Source: Trichomonas vaginalis G3
Taxonomy: Eukaryota > Parabasalia > Trichomonadida > Trichomonadidae
Direction of reading: 5' to 3'
Length of the DNA stretch: 64,000 bases
Assembly: GCF_026262505.1 (NCBI RefSeq)
Contig: NW_026529259.1
Coordinates: 241,721-305,720, forward strand
Below the pieces are notes generated by a model. It ran no database searches. It saw only the letters and a list, made by a program, of their open reading frames with translations, and was not told where the DNA came from. A program made the position numbers and the translations under genes. This document shows positions 10,337-17,839 of this stretch, in pieces (within the stretch, counting starts at the first letter, position 1; each line of letters starts with the position of its first letter).

Positions 10337-10471
10337 ATGTATACTAACTACATCCGCATCATTGAAACACCAGGAACTACAAGAGTTGAGTTTAAGTATA
10401 AATATTCGAATGAATATACAAAACTTTCAACAGAATATAAACTTTGTTTGAAATATGTTTTAGTAAATTAA
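10337..10471 (+). CDS. 44-residue frame after the compound hairpin
   Basis: Starts M-Y-T-N-Y-I-R-I-I-E and is rich in tyrosine and lysine. It begins four bases after the hairpin, at the point where the two blocks stop being alike (10349 and 16045). No function can be given; it may be chance. Confidence 0.25.
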   Translation: MYTNYIRIIETPGTTRVEFKYKYSNEYTKLSTEYKLCLKYVLVN

Positions 10472-10478
10472 AACAGTC

Positions 10479-10506
10479 AGGACCTTCGGTCTTGGCGCTT
10501 TGCGCC
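10479..10506. repeat. Double hairpin flanked by AGTCA
   Basis: Stem AGGACC-TTC-GGTCTT runs straight into GGCGC-TTT-GCGCC. AGTCA lies just before (10475-10479) and again just after, which could be a target duplication from insertion. Confidence 0.55.
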
Positions 10507-10732
10507 GTCAGTCAAAAAATTTCAAGTTAGCAATTTGTAATATCTATCCAAAACTTCTTCAACAGTATCGAACTCATCTTCATAATGCAAACCTAATCTT
10601 ATTGACTTGGTGCAGTTTTCACTAACACAATATTTTTCTGTTCTCTTGACTGACATAACTAACTCATTTGTTTCATCAAACAGCAACAACCAAAGTTCAT
10701 GCCCTAATACATAACATTCATACTTTATATTT

Positions 10733-11488
10733 TTAGCTCTGAGTTCTCTGTAAGCTGTTGCATTTAATATTTTCTAAAAAGTCAACTTCAACAGTCATTC
10801 GCACTGGTGCCTTCAGTTCTACAGGCTCTCCTTGAAAGTCAACAAGTCTGAATTGCATGTCTTTCAAATTATGAGGACTAATGCGAACCCATTTACCTAA
10901 ATGAGTTGCTATGACAGGAACGTTTGGAATGAACATTGAATTGACTGCATAACAGAAAGACTTATATTCTACTGAACCTTTACTATTAACTCCTGAAATA
11001 CCTGTGACATTAGCTATTTTTGACTCAATGTACAAACAATTACCATAACATACGTATGGAACAGATTTCATCTCAATCGTTTTGTCAACACTTTTCAAAG
11101 GAAATGTCATATGGTATGCACCCAAAAGAAGTTGTACTCTATGACTCATTCTTGGTATCTTAAACTCTTTCTCGCTGCTGAACTTCAATGTTCCCTCAGA
11201 AGAGAGTTCGACATCTATGTTGTCAATAGTTTCTTCATTTATGAGAGTATCTATGACTCCAGCAATTTTATCTATTCTATACCCAGCTCTATTAGGAAAT
11301 GTTATAACACTTCTTTTGTCATCTATTTCAATCTCTATGAAATCTGTTTCATCTGTTATGACAAAAGTTGCGATAGTATTGAAGTCAACAACTCTGAAAG
11401 CAAGCGCTTCATTCTGAAGACCTAAGTTTGTTTGTAGCTTTACTGTCCCGTATTCGTTTGGGTCTGTACTTTGCAAATAGAACAACAT
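10733..11488 (-). CDS. Penton-like minor capsid protein (P1)
   Basis: A 251-residue, beta-rich frame. Near the C-terminus it has I-S-P-H-N-L, F-R-L-V-D-F-Q-G-E-P-V-E-L, and then a final beta strand. This 'L-x-D-x-x-G-x-P-V' ending is usual in single jelly-roll penton proteins of Polintons and virophages, and the P2 protein at 47686-48474 has a similar one (L-T-L-V-D-A-N-F-V-P-V-K-L). The start is 17 bp from the start of the divergent fibre gene; both starts carry the element's motif. Penton function is inferred from this layout. Confidence 0.6.
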   Translation of the reverse strand: MLFYLQSTDPNEYGTVKLQTNLGLQNEALAFRVVDFNTIATFVITDETDFIEIEIDDKRSVITFPNRAGYRIDKIAGVIDTLINEETIDNIDVELSSEGTLKFSSEKEFKIPRMSHRVQLLLGAYHMTFPLKSVDKTIEMKSVPYVCYGNCLYIESKIANVTGISGVNSKGSVEYKSFCYAVNSMFIPNVPVIATHLGKWVRISPHNLKDMQFRLVDFQGEPVELKAPVRMTVEVDFLENIKCNSLQRTQS

Positions 11489-11505
11489 TTTATTCTCATT
11501 AAAAT

Positions 11506-12054
11506 ATGACTATTGCTGCATATGCGTATGAAACAAATGAAGCAAGAAGAGCACATGAACTAGTAAACGAAAACTCAACTTTAACCATTGAAGGCAATGA
11601 TTTAGTCATTGACGATGGAAAAACTAAAAAAGTCATTGATTTCGATACTTTTAACACTTATGACCCATTCATTACAACAAGCAAGGTTCCCATCATAAAT
11701 GATGGAACGGTGCAATATATAAATTCTACAGTAGATGCCTCATTAGTGAAAGTATTAAATGTTCTCATTGAATTGTTAAAGAGCTTTCGATTTGACGACA
11801 ACATTAAATGCCTAAAGAATTTAGTCATGAATGAGAAACAAATTCTCGGCGTTGCTGGTAGCAGTAATGATGTACACCTTATGACATTAGAATATTATAA
11901 CGAACATAAAGATGAACTGAAAGGAGAGAAGGGTGACACCGGACCTCAAGGACCACAAGGAATACAAGGAATACAAGGAATACAAGGACCTCAAGGCGAA
12001 AACGGTTTGAATGGTGAAGATGGAAAGGCTGTAAAGTTTGTACTTCAATGTTGA
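11506..12054 (+). CDS. Collagen-like fibre protein (P1)
   Basis: A 182-residue frame. Residues 1-140 form a globular/helical N-terminal part ([12 protein letters not shown], then L-N-V-L-I-E-L-L-K). Residues about 143-172 are collagen-like Gly-X-Y triplets (G-D-T-G-P-Q-G, three G-I-Q repeats). Such repeats form trimeric fibres in phage and virus attachment proteins. It diverges from the penton-like gene, consistent with a fibre that sits on pentons. It adjoins the left edge of the second block. Confidence 0.6.
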   Translation: MTIAAYAYETNEARRAHELVNENSTLTIEGNDLVIDDGKTKKVIDFDTFNTYDPFITTSKVPIINDGTVQYINSTVDASLVKVLNVLIELLKSFRFDDNIKCLKNLVMNEKQILGVAGSSNDVHLMTLEYYNEHKDELKGEKGDTGPQGPQGIQGIQGIQGPQGENGLNGEDGKAVKFVLQC

Positions 12055-12364
12055 ACTTTTTCTCGAACATCTCATTAAATGAAATCATACATTGTTGCAA
12101 TGTTGTATCGTCTTTAAAGTATTTGTATATGTGAATGTTTTGGGCGCTTAAAGACTGTTCGTCATTTTCTATCTCGACTTGAAGTATAAAGTCAACCTTT
12201 CTGAAAGCACGTGTTATATACATATTTGTTATGCCAATGTACTTCTCTTCATTTATGTTCACAATCCAGTCTGTTGGAAACTTAAACGTTACTCTGTTCC
12301 CCTTTATTTTGACGTCAGGGTTTTCACTACTGAACGCAACAGATAAAGGTATTTGTCTATACAT
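12023..12364 (-). pseudogene. Polinton gene of unknown function, second copy (partial)
   Basis: Repeats the start of the gene at 5890-6607 almost base for base and lies at the edge of the second block, against the fibre gene. It is partial. Confidence 0.6.
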
Positions 12365-12388
12365 TTAATTCGGATAAAAATAAACCAT

Positions 12389-12652
12389 TTACTCTTTCTT
12401 TGCTTCAGCTTCTTCTCTAGCTTTTGCTTCAGCTTCTTCTCTAGCTTTCTTCGCCAGTAGTCTTGGGTTCTTTTGTCTTCCAGCAGCTAATGCAGCAAGT
12501 TGTTTTTCACTAAGTTTTCTCTTTGGTCTCTCTGGCTTTTGTTCTTGTTTTTGTTCCTTCAGTTTGGATAAAATTTGCTCACGAATTTCTTTCTTCAATG
12601 CTTCAACATCTATGACCCCTTGGGTCTTGTCCGTAGGGCTTCTCTGAGTCAT
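12389..12652 (-). CDS. Lysine-rich core-like protein (P1)
   Basis: An 87-residue frame using the ATG after TTTTTATCTGCAGTCAAATG. It has a helical start (E-A-L-K-K-E-I-R-E-Q-I-L), a basic core R-P-K-R-K-L-S-E-K-Q-L-A-A-L-A-A-G-R, and a tail of alternating A-K-A-R-E-E-A-E. Small proteins of this kind in Polinton-like genomes are thought to condense DNA, by analogy to adenovirus core proteins; this is inference. A double hairpin at 12614-12639 lies within the first residues of the frame. Confidence 0.6.
   Translation of the reverse strand: MTQRSPTDKTQGVIDVEALKKEIREQILSKLKEQKQEQKPERPKRKLSEKQLAALAAGRQKNPRLLAKKAREEAEAKAREEAEAKKE
12614..12639. repeat. Double-hairpin mini-element in the lysine-rich gene
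   Basis: GACCC-CTT-GGGTC, two bases, GTCC-GTA-GGGC (one wobble). The first copy at 6866-6889 keeps the first stem and has a weaker second one. Confidence 0.55.
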
Positions 12653-12697
12653 TTGACTGCAGATAAAAAACAAAATTAAAACTTTAACCGATGTAAA

Positions 12698-13132
12698 ATG
12701 AGCTTGTCAAAATCAGAGCGAGAGTCTATTATATTAAATGACGCAAGAGGAATACAACATCCTTTCTATTACGTAAGTCAGAGTAAAGATGGTAAAATAT
12801 ACGTAAGAAAAAGAAAGGTTCCATTAGCGAATGCAGAAAGCGACAACGTTAAGGTGTATGGCAAGGGTGAAGTCCACGAAGCCCATATAAAACCTTCTGT
12901 TCAAACTGAGCCACCAAAAGAACAAGAAGAAAAGAAGCCAGATGTACTTTCAATAACGAACCAAGAGCTTATTGCAAAGTTCGTGAATTTCATTGAAAAA
13001 CAAACCGAGTCAAAGAATCCTGACCCGCCAGTGAAAGAAGTTGAGACAAAAGAGAATGTACAGTTCATTGAAAATGTCAAGAAACAACTTCCACCACGAA
13101 TGCCAAGAAGAAGAGTGAGAATAATGAAGTAA
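12698..13132 (+). CDS. Small 'DGK-RK' motif protein (P1)
   Basis: A 144-residue frame. Residues about 15-45 carry the segment G-I-Q-H-P-F-Y-Y-V..D-G-K-I-Y-V-R-K-R-K-V-P-L, which recurs in the frames at 15254-15496 and 38896-39480. The middle is charged and proline-rich (K-P-S-V-Q-T-E-P-P-K-E-Q-E-E-K-K) and the end is basic (R-M-P-R-R-R-V-R-I-M-K). It lies 27 bp before the capsid gene. Function unknown; a capsid-associated or DNA-binding protein fits the context. Confidence 0.6.
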   Translation: MSLSKSERESIILNDARGIQHPFYYVSQSKDGKIYVRKRKVPLANAESDNVKVYGKGEVHEAHIKPSVQTEPPKEQEEKKPDVLSITNQELIAKFVNFIEKQTESKNPDPPVKEVETKENVQFIENVKKQLPPRMPRRRVRIMK

Positions 13133-13159
13133 ATAGATATTTTTATCTGAAGTAAATAC

Positions 13160-14734
13160 ATGCAGAACGAACAGCTAAACGAATTTACTCCAGCAGAGCA
13201 TATTCATCAGATTCGCTCATATTTCGATATCATAGACAATGCAGTTCAAATTGGTGACACTAATAGAAAATATTCTGACGCAAAGATTCCATCACAACCT
13301 GGAACTGCTAAAGATAACACATGGGTAACATTCAATCTCTCACCTCCTGGTGAAAATATGTTGGACCTTTACAATACATTCATTACGTATAAAATGGAAG
13401 GTCAATTTATTGTAGATAAAGAAATTGGTTCAGGTTCCAATAAAACAAACCCACCAGGATTTTGGATTGGTTTCGATGACGCTTTCTATGCAGTTGCTGG
13501 ATATCAAATCCTTGCAAATGGTCGTATCGTATATTCTCAAGACAACGCAAGAGAAGAAGCATATATAACTTCAAACTCACAAACTACCGAACAAATAAAG
13601 AAAGTAGATGTTTTCTCAAAGACTCGACATGAAGATGTATGGAGTCATTCGGGAACATGCAGAACAGGACAAATTGTTAGTGGTCCAATTACAGCAGGAA
13701 AGTCATTTGATTTTAAGCTTCGTTTAAGAATTCCTGTTAGAAGATTCCTTCCATTAGAAGCTATTCGATTTATTCCAGCTTTTGCAGGAAACATTCAGCT
13801 TAAAGTAAAGTTCAGTAGCGACGCCTTACAATGCACATCTATATCTGTAAATGATATCATTGCTTTCAATCCAACTCTTAAAGTTGCATTTGCTTCAGAT
13901 TCAAATCCACCGACAAATAAATTTGTTCCATGGAATGAACCATTCACTATGATAACGAAGGCAATAGAAGCTAGTGGAACAGTTACTATTACAACTGTAA
14001 CCCAGCAACTATTTCGAATAAAGATGGATTTTAATGAATGTTTCATTCATCCAAAATCATTCTCTTTAGACCCTAACATTTATACAGAACTTGTAGAACA
14101 TTATACAAACGAGGCTTTATGTTTTCCTGTTAAAGTTATGGATTGGATTCCTATGGACGGTTCATTCTCAAAGAATACAGATAGTTCAAGTGCAACATTT
14201 ACAGCAGCTTATACGCCTATTAATGTTAAAAGTATTTGGGCACTATTTAGAAAGAAAGACAACTATTATGTTAATTTTGAGAACCCTAAGTTTAAATATC
14301 TTCAGCTTTCCATGGGAGCTTATGGAAATATGCCTGCAGAACCTGAAAAATCATATGGACCTGTATTTTATGAAATGGTTGCGAACGCTTGCAATACAAA
14401 CAATGATATGATTGGATTTAATGAAGATGTTATGAGGTCATTGGTGGATGATGGTAGTGTGGAACATAAATGGGATAGCTATGACAACACACATTTCTTA
14501 TGTGGTTTTCCAACAGAAGTGGACTTTTGCTTCCAGCAAGGTCAAACATCTACTGCTCCAATAACATACAAATTGTCTGTTAAAGGACCTATTGAACTAG
14601 CAACTGAAAATGTACCAAAGCCACTTATTGGATTTATGAGGGATTGTTGCTTTGCCATTCAGGTGCGTGCTAATGGCATCCCCATAATAAGATTAGATGA
14701 CTATAACTTAGCTACGGACGACAGTGAGGAATAA
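13160..14734 (+). CDS. Major capsid protein, double jelly-roll type (P1)
   Basis: A 524-residue beta-rich frame of the size usual for Polinton major capsid proteins. At about residue 186 it has K-L-R-L-R-I-P-V..F-L-P, then F-A-G-N-I-Q-L-K-V. The P2 protein at 49394-50998 has K-L-K-L-R-V-P-L and W-A-G-K-I-S-I-E-L at the same residue positions, although the two are otherwise very different, so both are judged homologous capsid proteins. Start context is ATTTTTATCTGAAGTAAATACATG. The frame looks whole. The double jelly-roll assignment rests on known Polinton capsids and should be taken as inference. Confidence 0.7.
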   Translation: MQNEQLNEFTPAEHIHQIRSYFDIIDNAVQIGDTNRKYSDAKIPSQPGTAKDNTWVTFNLSPPGENMLDLYNTFITYKMEGQFIVDKEIGSGSNKTNPPGFWIGFDDAFYAVAGYQILANGRIVYSQDNAREEAYITSNSQTTEQIKKVDVFSKTRHEDVWSHSGTCRTGQIVSGPITAGKSFDFKLRLRIPVRRFLPLEAIRFIPAFAGNIQLKVKFSSDALQCTSISVNDIIAFNPTLKVAFASDSNPPTNKFVPWNEPFTMITKAIEASGTVTITTVTQQLFRIKMDFNECFIHPKSFSLDPNIYTELVEHYTNEALCFPVKVMDWIPMDGSFSKNTDSSSATFTAAYTPINVKSIWALFRKKDNYYVNFENPKFKYLQLSMGAYGNMPAEPEKSYGPVFYEMVANACNTNNDMIGFNEDVMRSLVDDGSVEHKWDSYDNTHFLCGFPTEVDFCFQQGQTSTAPITYKLSVKGPIELATENVPKPLIGFMRDCCFAIQVRANGIPIIRLDDYNLATDDSEE

Positions 14735-14764
14735 AGGATGAACGTTTATTTTTAAAGCTTATAA

Positions 14765-15205
14765 ATGAGTTCTTCATCAAGCTCTCGTGAACCTTCACCA
14801 TCTATGAATCAAACTTTACCAAACGATTATGGAGCACCTATTGAATATTTCTTACGAGCTGCACAATGGCAAAGAGCAGTCTCACCAAGGTTAGGTGTTC
14901 CACCAGCTCCTGTCAAAAATAGCATTTGGTCAAGTCCTTATATAAGATATGGTCTCCCACTAGGTTTGCTAGCTACAGCAGGAGCAGTTATGATGTTGAA
15001 AAGAAATAAAGCAAATGTTGTAAATAATACTGAAGTAGCTGAAGTTAAACAAACTCCAACACCTTCACAAGCAAAACCTTCAATGACTCCTGAACCTATG
15101 GAAGTACAAACTCCTGTTCAAAAGTCAACTCCTAAACCGACTCCAACATTTAAACCAGAACCTACTCCTCAAATAAATCGTAAAACTCCTGCGTTTCCTT
15201 ACTGA
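14765..15205 (+). CDS. Single-pass membrane protein (P1)
   Basis: A 146-residue frame. It has a serine-rich start, a conserved middle (N-D-Y-G-A-P-I-E-Y-F-L-R-A), one membrane segment at about 62-80 (Y-G-L-P-L-G-L-L-A-T-A-G-A-V-M-M) followed by K-R-N-K, and a long P/T/K-rich tail. It follows the capsid gene by 30 bp. Capsid-associated membrane proteins are common in this virus-like group, but no named family was recognised. Confidence 0.6.
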   Translation: MSSSSSSREPSPSMNQTLPNDYGAPIEYFLRAAQWQRAVSPRLGVPPAPVKNSIWSSPYIRYGLPLGLLATAGAVMMLKRNKANVVNNTEVAEVKQTPTPSQAKPSMTPEPMEVQTPVQKSTPKPTPTFKPEPTPQINRKTPAFPY

Positions 15206-15253
15206 AAAAATAACGTTATTTTTATTTTATTTGAACATTTTATTTAGAGTAAA

Positions 15254-15496
15254 ATGACGACTAAAGTCACTGAAGCAATGAAACAAAAGTTTTTGGTAGA
15301 ATACATTAAATCAGGAACTATTCCAGAAGGTTTTTACGTTCATACTATGAAGGATGGTAGAGTTCAGTTTAGAAAGATAAAGCAACCGTTAGATAGAGAA
15401 GGTATATTAAGGAAGATTAAACTTCATGAGGACAACATTGCTGAACTTAGGAAGAAGTTAGAAGAGTTGGAGAAAGCAGACGACAGTGAGGAATAA
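15254..15496 (+). CDS. Small coiled-coil protein with DGR-RK motif (P1)
   Basis: An 80-residue frame. Residues 18-45 read S-G-T-I-P-E-G-F-Y-V..D-G-R-V-Q-F-R-K-I-K-Q-P-L, the same motif as in 12698-13132 and 38896-39480. The rest is a leucine/lysine coiled coil (R-K-I-K-L-H-E-D-N-I-A-E-L-R-K-K-L). It is preceded by ATTTTATTTAGAGTAAAATG. Function unknown. Confidence 0.55.
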   Translation: MTTKVTEAMKQKFLVEYIKSGTIPEGFYVHTMKDGRVQFRKIKQPLDREGILRKIKLHEDNIAELRKKLEELEKADDSEE

Positions 15497-15543
15497 AATA
15501 TTTCATTAGTTTTATTTTTACTGAAAATTTTTATTTGGATGTA

Positions 15544-15864
15544 ATGACGAAAACTATTGAGATAACAAACTACAACGGTCATGAGTTCAAGAATTTGTTC
15601 TTCGTTCCTCGTGAAAATACATTCTATCAGATACGAGGGAGAAAGGGTAAAGTTAGTTTGAGCGTTTATGACTACAAGCATAATGGAAAGTTTATACAAG
15701 CATATGATACAAACGGTAAGCGTGTTTCATTAGCTTTGTCAAAACTTACTAACATTTATTTTGACAGTGATTTTGACCTATATGAAGAAGAAAGTGAGTC
15801 AGAAGATTATGAGCTGTTATGTGAAGCACAGCAATGGGAGGAGTTGCAATACTTTTGTAAGTGA
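15544..15864 (+). CDS. NUMOD/HNH-tail-like small protein (P1)
   Basis: A 106-residue frame, second copy of 9825-10145. It matches the second half of the HNH protein at 39683-40267 in layout: I-E-I-T-x-Y-x-x-H-x-F at the start and D-T-N-G-K-x-V-x-L-x-L-x-K-L toward the end. The acidic tail (E-E-E-S-E-S-E-D-Y-E) is its own. It may bind DNA in the manner of NUMOD-type domains; this is inference. Confidence 0.55.
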   Translation: MTKTIEITNYNGHEFKNLFFVPRENTFYQIRGRKGKVSLSVYDYKHNGKFIQAYDTNGKRVSLALSKLTNIYFDSDFDLYEEESESEDYELLCEAQQWEELQYFCK

Positions 15865-15994
15865 GAACGTTTATTTTTACATTAGTGAGGTGAAGTGGTT
15901 GGCGGCTTTGTAAATATTTAAGGTTAAGTTAGTGTTGTCGTTTGTGTTGTAAAATATACGTTAACGGTTTCGTAAAGTGTCAAATTCACATATA

Positions 15995-16029
15995 ATGGGT
16001 AAGGAGGCGCGCAGTGCCTCCGTACCCAT
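15995..16029. repeat. Compound hairpin at the P1/transposase junction
   Basis: ATGGGTA, one base, GGAGGCGC, loop GCA, GTGCCTCC, one base, TACCCAT: a 15-bp stem with a single mismatch. Compared with 10299-10333 the outer stem has changed on both sides and still pairs. Similarity to the first block ends 16 bp further on. Confidence 0.65.
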
Positions 16030-16045
16030 GATATGTATACTAACT

Positions 16046-17008
16046 CTCGATGCTGTCACAAAAAGAGTTCTTGCATGCGTGAACATCAACCATATTGGTG
16101 GAAACAGACAGCATGCTCAGTATTCCGGAGCTTCCAACAATATGGAAAGTGCTGGAACTCGAATCATCTTGAAGCAATTAAAGAAATACAATATCTTGAA
16201 AGATGTTAAAGAGATTATTAAAGACCGAGATAACAAAAGTGTCTCTGTCTTTAAAGAATTTGGCGTCTCTCATCTTGAAAGATTCGATCCAGGTCATGTA
16301 TCAAAAAATATCTCAAAAGATTTTACAAAGTTCTCAGCTTCTCATAAGACAGTTGAAGTTTTCAACGACAAGACTCAGAAGATTGAAAAAATAGAGAGAC
16401 CTTTCTGGGGTCTGAATGCAAGCCTAAGTATGTGGCTTTGGTCATGTTTTGCCGAAGAAAATATTGACAAACGTCCGAAAATGTGGGAGAATTGTGTCTA
16501 CCATTACGTAGGCAATCATTCTTTTTGCGAACCGCACAATTACAAATGCTTTGAATGGCAAAAAGGTGTCAATTTGATCCAACTTCAATTCATGCTCTAT
16601 GACTGGGTTCACAAATGGACACCCATAGTTTCCAAAGTTTCTTCCATTGGATCTACCTGCATGAATGAAGCGTTTAACTCCAAAATTGCATGCTATTTGG
16701 ACAAATCAAGAGCCTGGAAGAACATTAACATTAGAGTTAACGTTGCAATCTTAGAATGGAATGATCCAGAGCATTTTCTCGGAGATATACAAAAAGCATT
16801 ACATCTTCCCCCACTTCCAGAAGATTGTGTCAAATCATTTGAAGAGAATTGTTACTCCAAAATGATATTGAAACAAAAAACTGTTACAAAAGGTTCTAAA
16901 AAACAGAACAAATACAAAAAATCCATTCAGAGTGTACCAGGAGGAGATTATCAAGTTTTCAAGTCCGAATGGGAATCAGAAGACGAAGACATTGATGACT
17001 TTGATTAA
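16046..17008 (+). pseudogene. DDE transposase, 5'-truncated (Kolobok- or Mutator-like)
   Basis: About 320 codons remain. Visible signatures are S-N-N-M-E-S-A-G, K-D-R-D-N-K, F-D-P-G-H-V-S-K-N-I, V-G-N-H-S-F-C and a C-F-E-W segment. A paired 'asparagine-methionine-glutamate' site, an aspartate, a D-x-x-H-V and a 'G-x-H-S-x-C' block are found in Kolobok-type and Mutator-domain transposases; the exact superfamily is not decided. The N-terminal domain and first catalytic region are missing because the sequence is joined to P1 at about 16045. The C-terminal tail is acidic (E-S-E-D-E-D-I-D-D-F-D). No terminal repeats were seen. It is a plain DNA transposon fragment and cannot be active as it stands. 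Confidence 0.6.
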
Positions 17009-17839
17009 CGAAAATTACATTTTATTTATTGTTTTTGTTTTTAATTAAATTATTATTATGCTCATTTTCTTATTTTGATTTTTTCTCATTATGATATAAA
17101 TAATTTATTAATGCATTTATCCAATAATTATGCTATGATATTTTTATGCCTTATTTCATTTCTCTTATATTTGATAATCTGGTAAAATATAGTTCAGACT
17201 ATAATCATTTTAGATTATTGATATATTTATATAGGTTAGAATAAAATTAGTTTCATTTTCTACTTTTATTTTGAATTAATAATTTATAATATCAAATATT
17301 ATGGCGTAACCTCTCCTTTAAAATATAGATATATATAGGCCTATAGAGTTTATTGGCACTCTCAAAACTCTAGAATTTTGAGTTTACTATACCCTTAAGA
17401 TGCCGGTTTCGTTACACATGTCTCTGAAATATCCGTCATCTTCATACTGTTTAATAAATCCATCAAGCGCTGAATCATTTGCACTCATTTGGGTATGACT
17501 AAATAAAATTTGACATGAAAATTGAGTCAAGATTTCACATTTATCAAATTAGAATCAATAACATATTAACACATGAACATCTAATTTGTGTGATTCTTTC
17601 AATTTTTCAATGGCGCTCTTTATTTGTTCAATTTTGACTTATTTCCCCCTTGAAATTCATTGAATGAAACCTCGGGCATTATATTTTCTTAACGAATATA
17701 GTACATTCTACGCATATAATGAAGACTAAACCACGAAAATGCAATTATTCAATATATTTCTGATAGGAAATCAAAAAGCTTTAATGTAATTTATATTCGA
17801 ACATCGTTGATTTGATATTTTATTCAACACAAAATAAAT
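17009..17839. other. Gene-free AT-rich spacer
   Basis: No gene, repeat array or RNA gene seen. A short palindrome, CTCAAAACTCTAGAATTTTGAG with one mismatch, lies near 17361. Confidence 0.4.

Larger units (their letters stand above)
10146..10732. other. Block end with hairpins and a small frame
   Basis: Holds the compound hairpin at 10299-10333, a 44-residue frame at 10337-10471, a double hairpin at 10479-10506 and, from about 10520, minus-strand coding-like sequence next to the penton-like gene. GT-rich repeats (GTTAGTG, GTCGTTTGTG) fill 10160-10260. Confidence 0.45.
1..16045. mobile_element. Polinton/Maverick element P1 (partial, left end outside window)
   Basis: This stretch holds a KilA-N gene, a protein-primed family B DNA polymerase, a penton-like gene, a collagen-like fibre gene and two copies of a capsid gene block, the usual content of a Polinton. 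No terminal inverted repeat is visible on either side: the left end lies before the window and the right side stops at a junction with transposase DNA. Integrase and packaging ATPase genes are not in this part. The element is broken, with several breaks concentrated in the first capsid block (about 5.9-9.8 kb), while the polymerase and the second block look open. Age is mixed; the element as a whole seems older than P2. Confidence 0.85.
12023..16045. repeat. Second copy of the P1 capsid block
   Basis: The order lysine-rich protein, DGK-RK protein, capsid, membrane protein, coiled-coil protein, NUMOD-like protein repeats 6263-10349 in the same direction with near-identical DNA. The shared sequence begins at AAGGCTGTAAAGTTTGTAC and ends at TATGTATACTAACT. 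Confidence 0.85.

Noticed and set aside
10337-10349. GTATGT/TACTAAC as a trichomonad intron
   Set aside because: ATGTATACTAACT lacks the full branch-acceptor ACTAACACACAG, and donor and branch would be adjacent.
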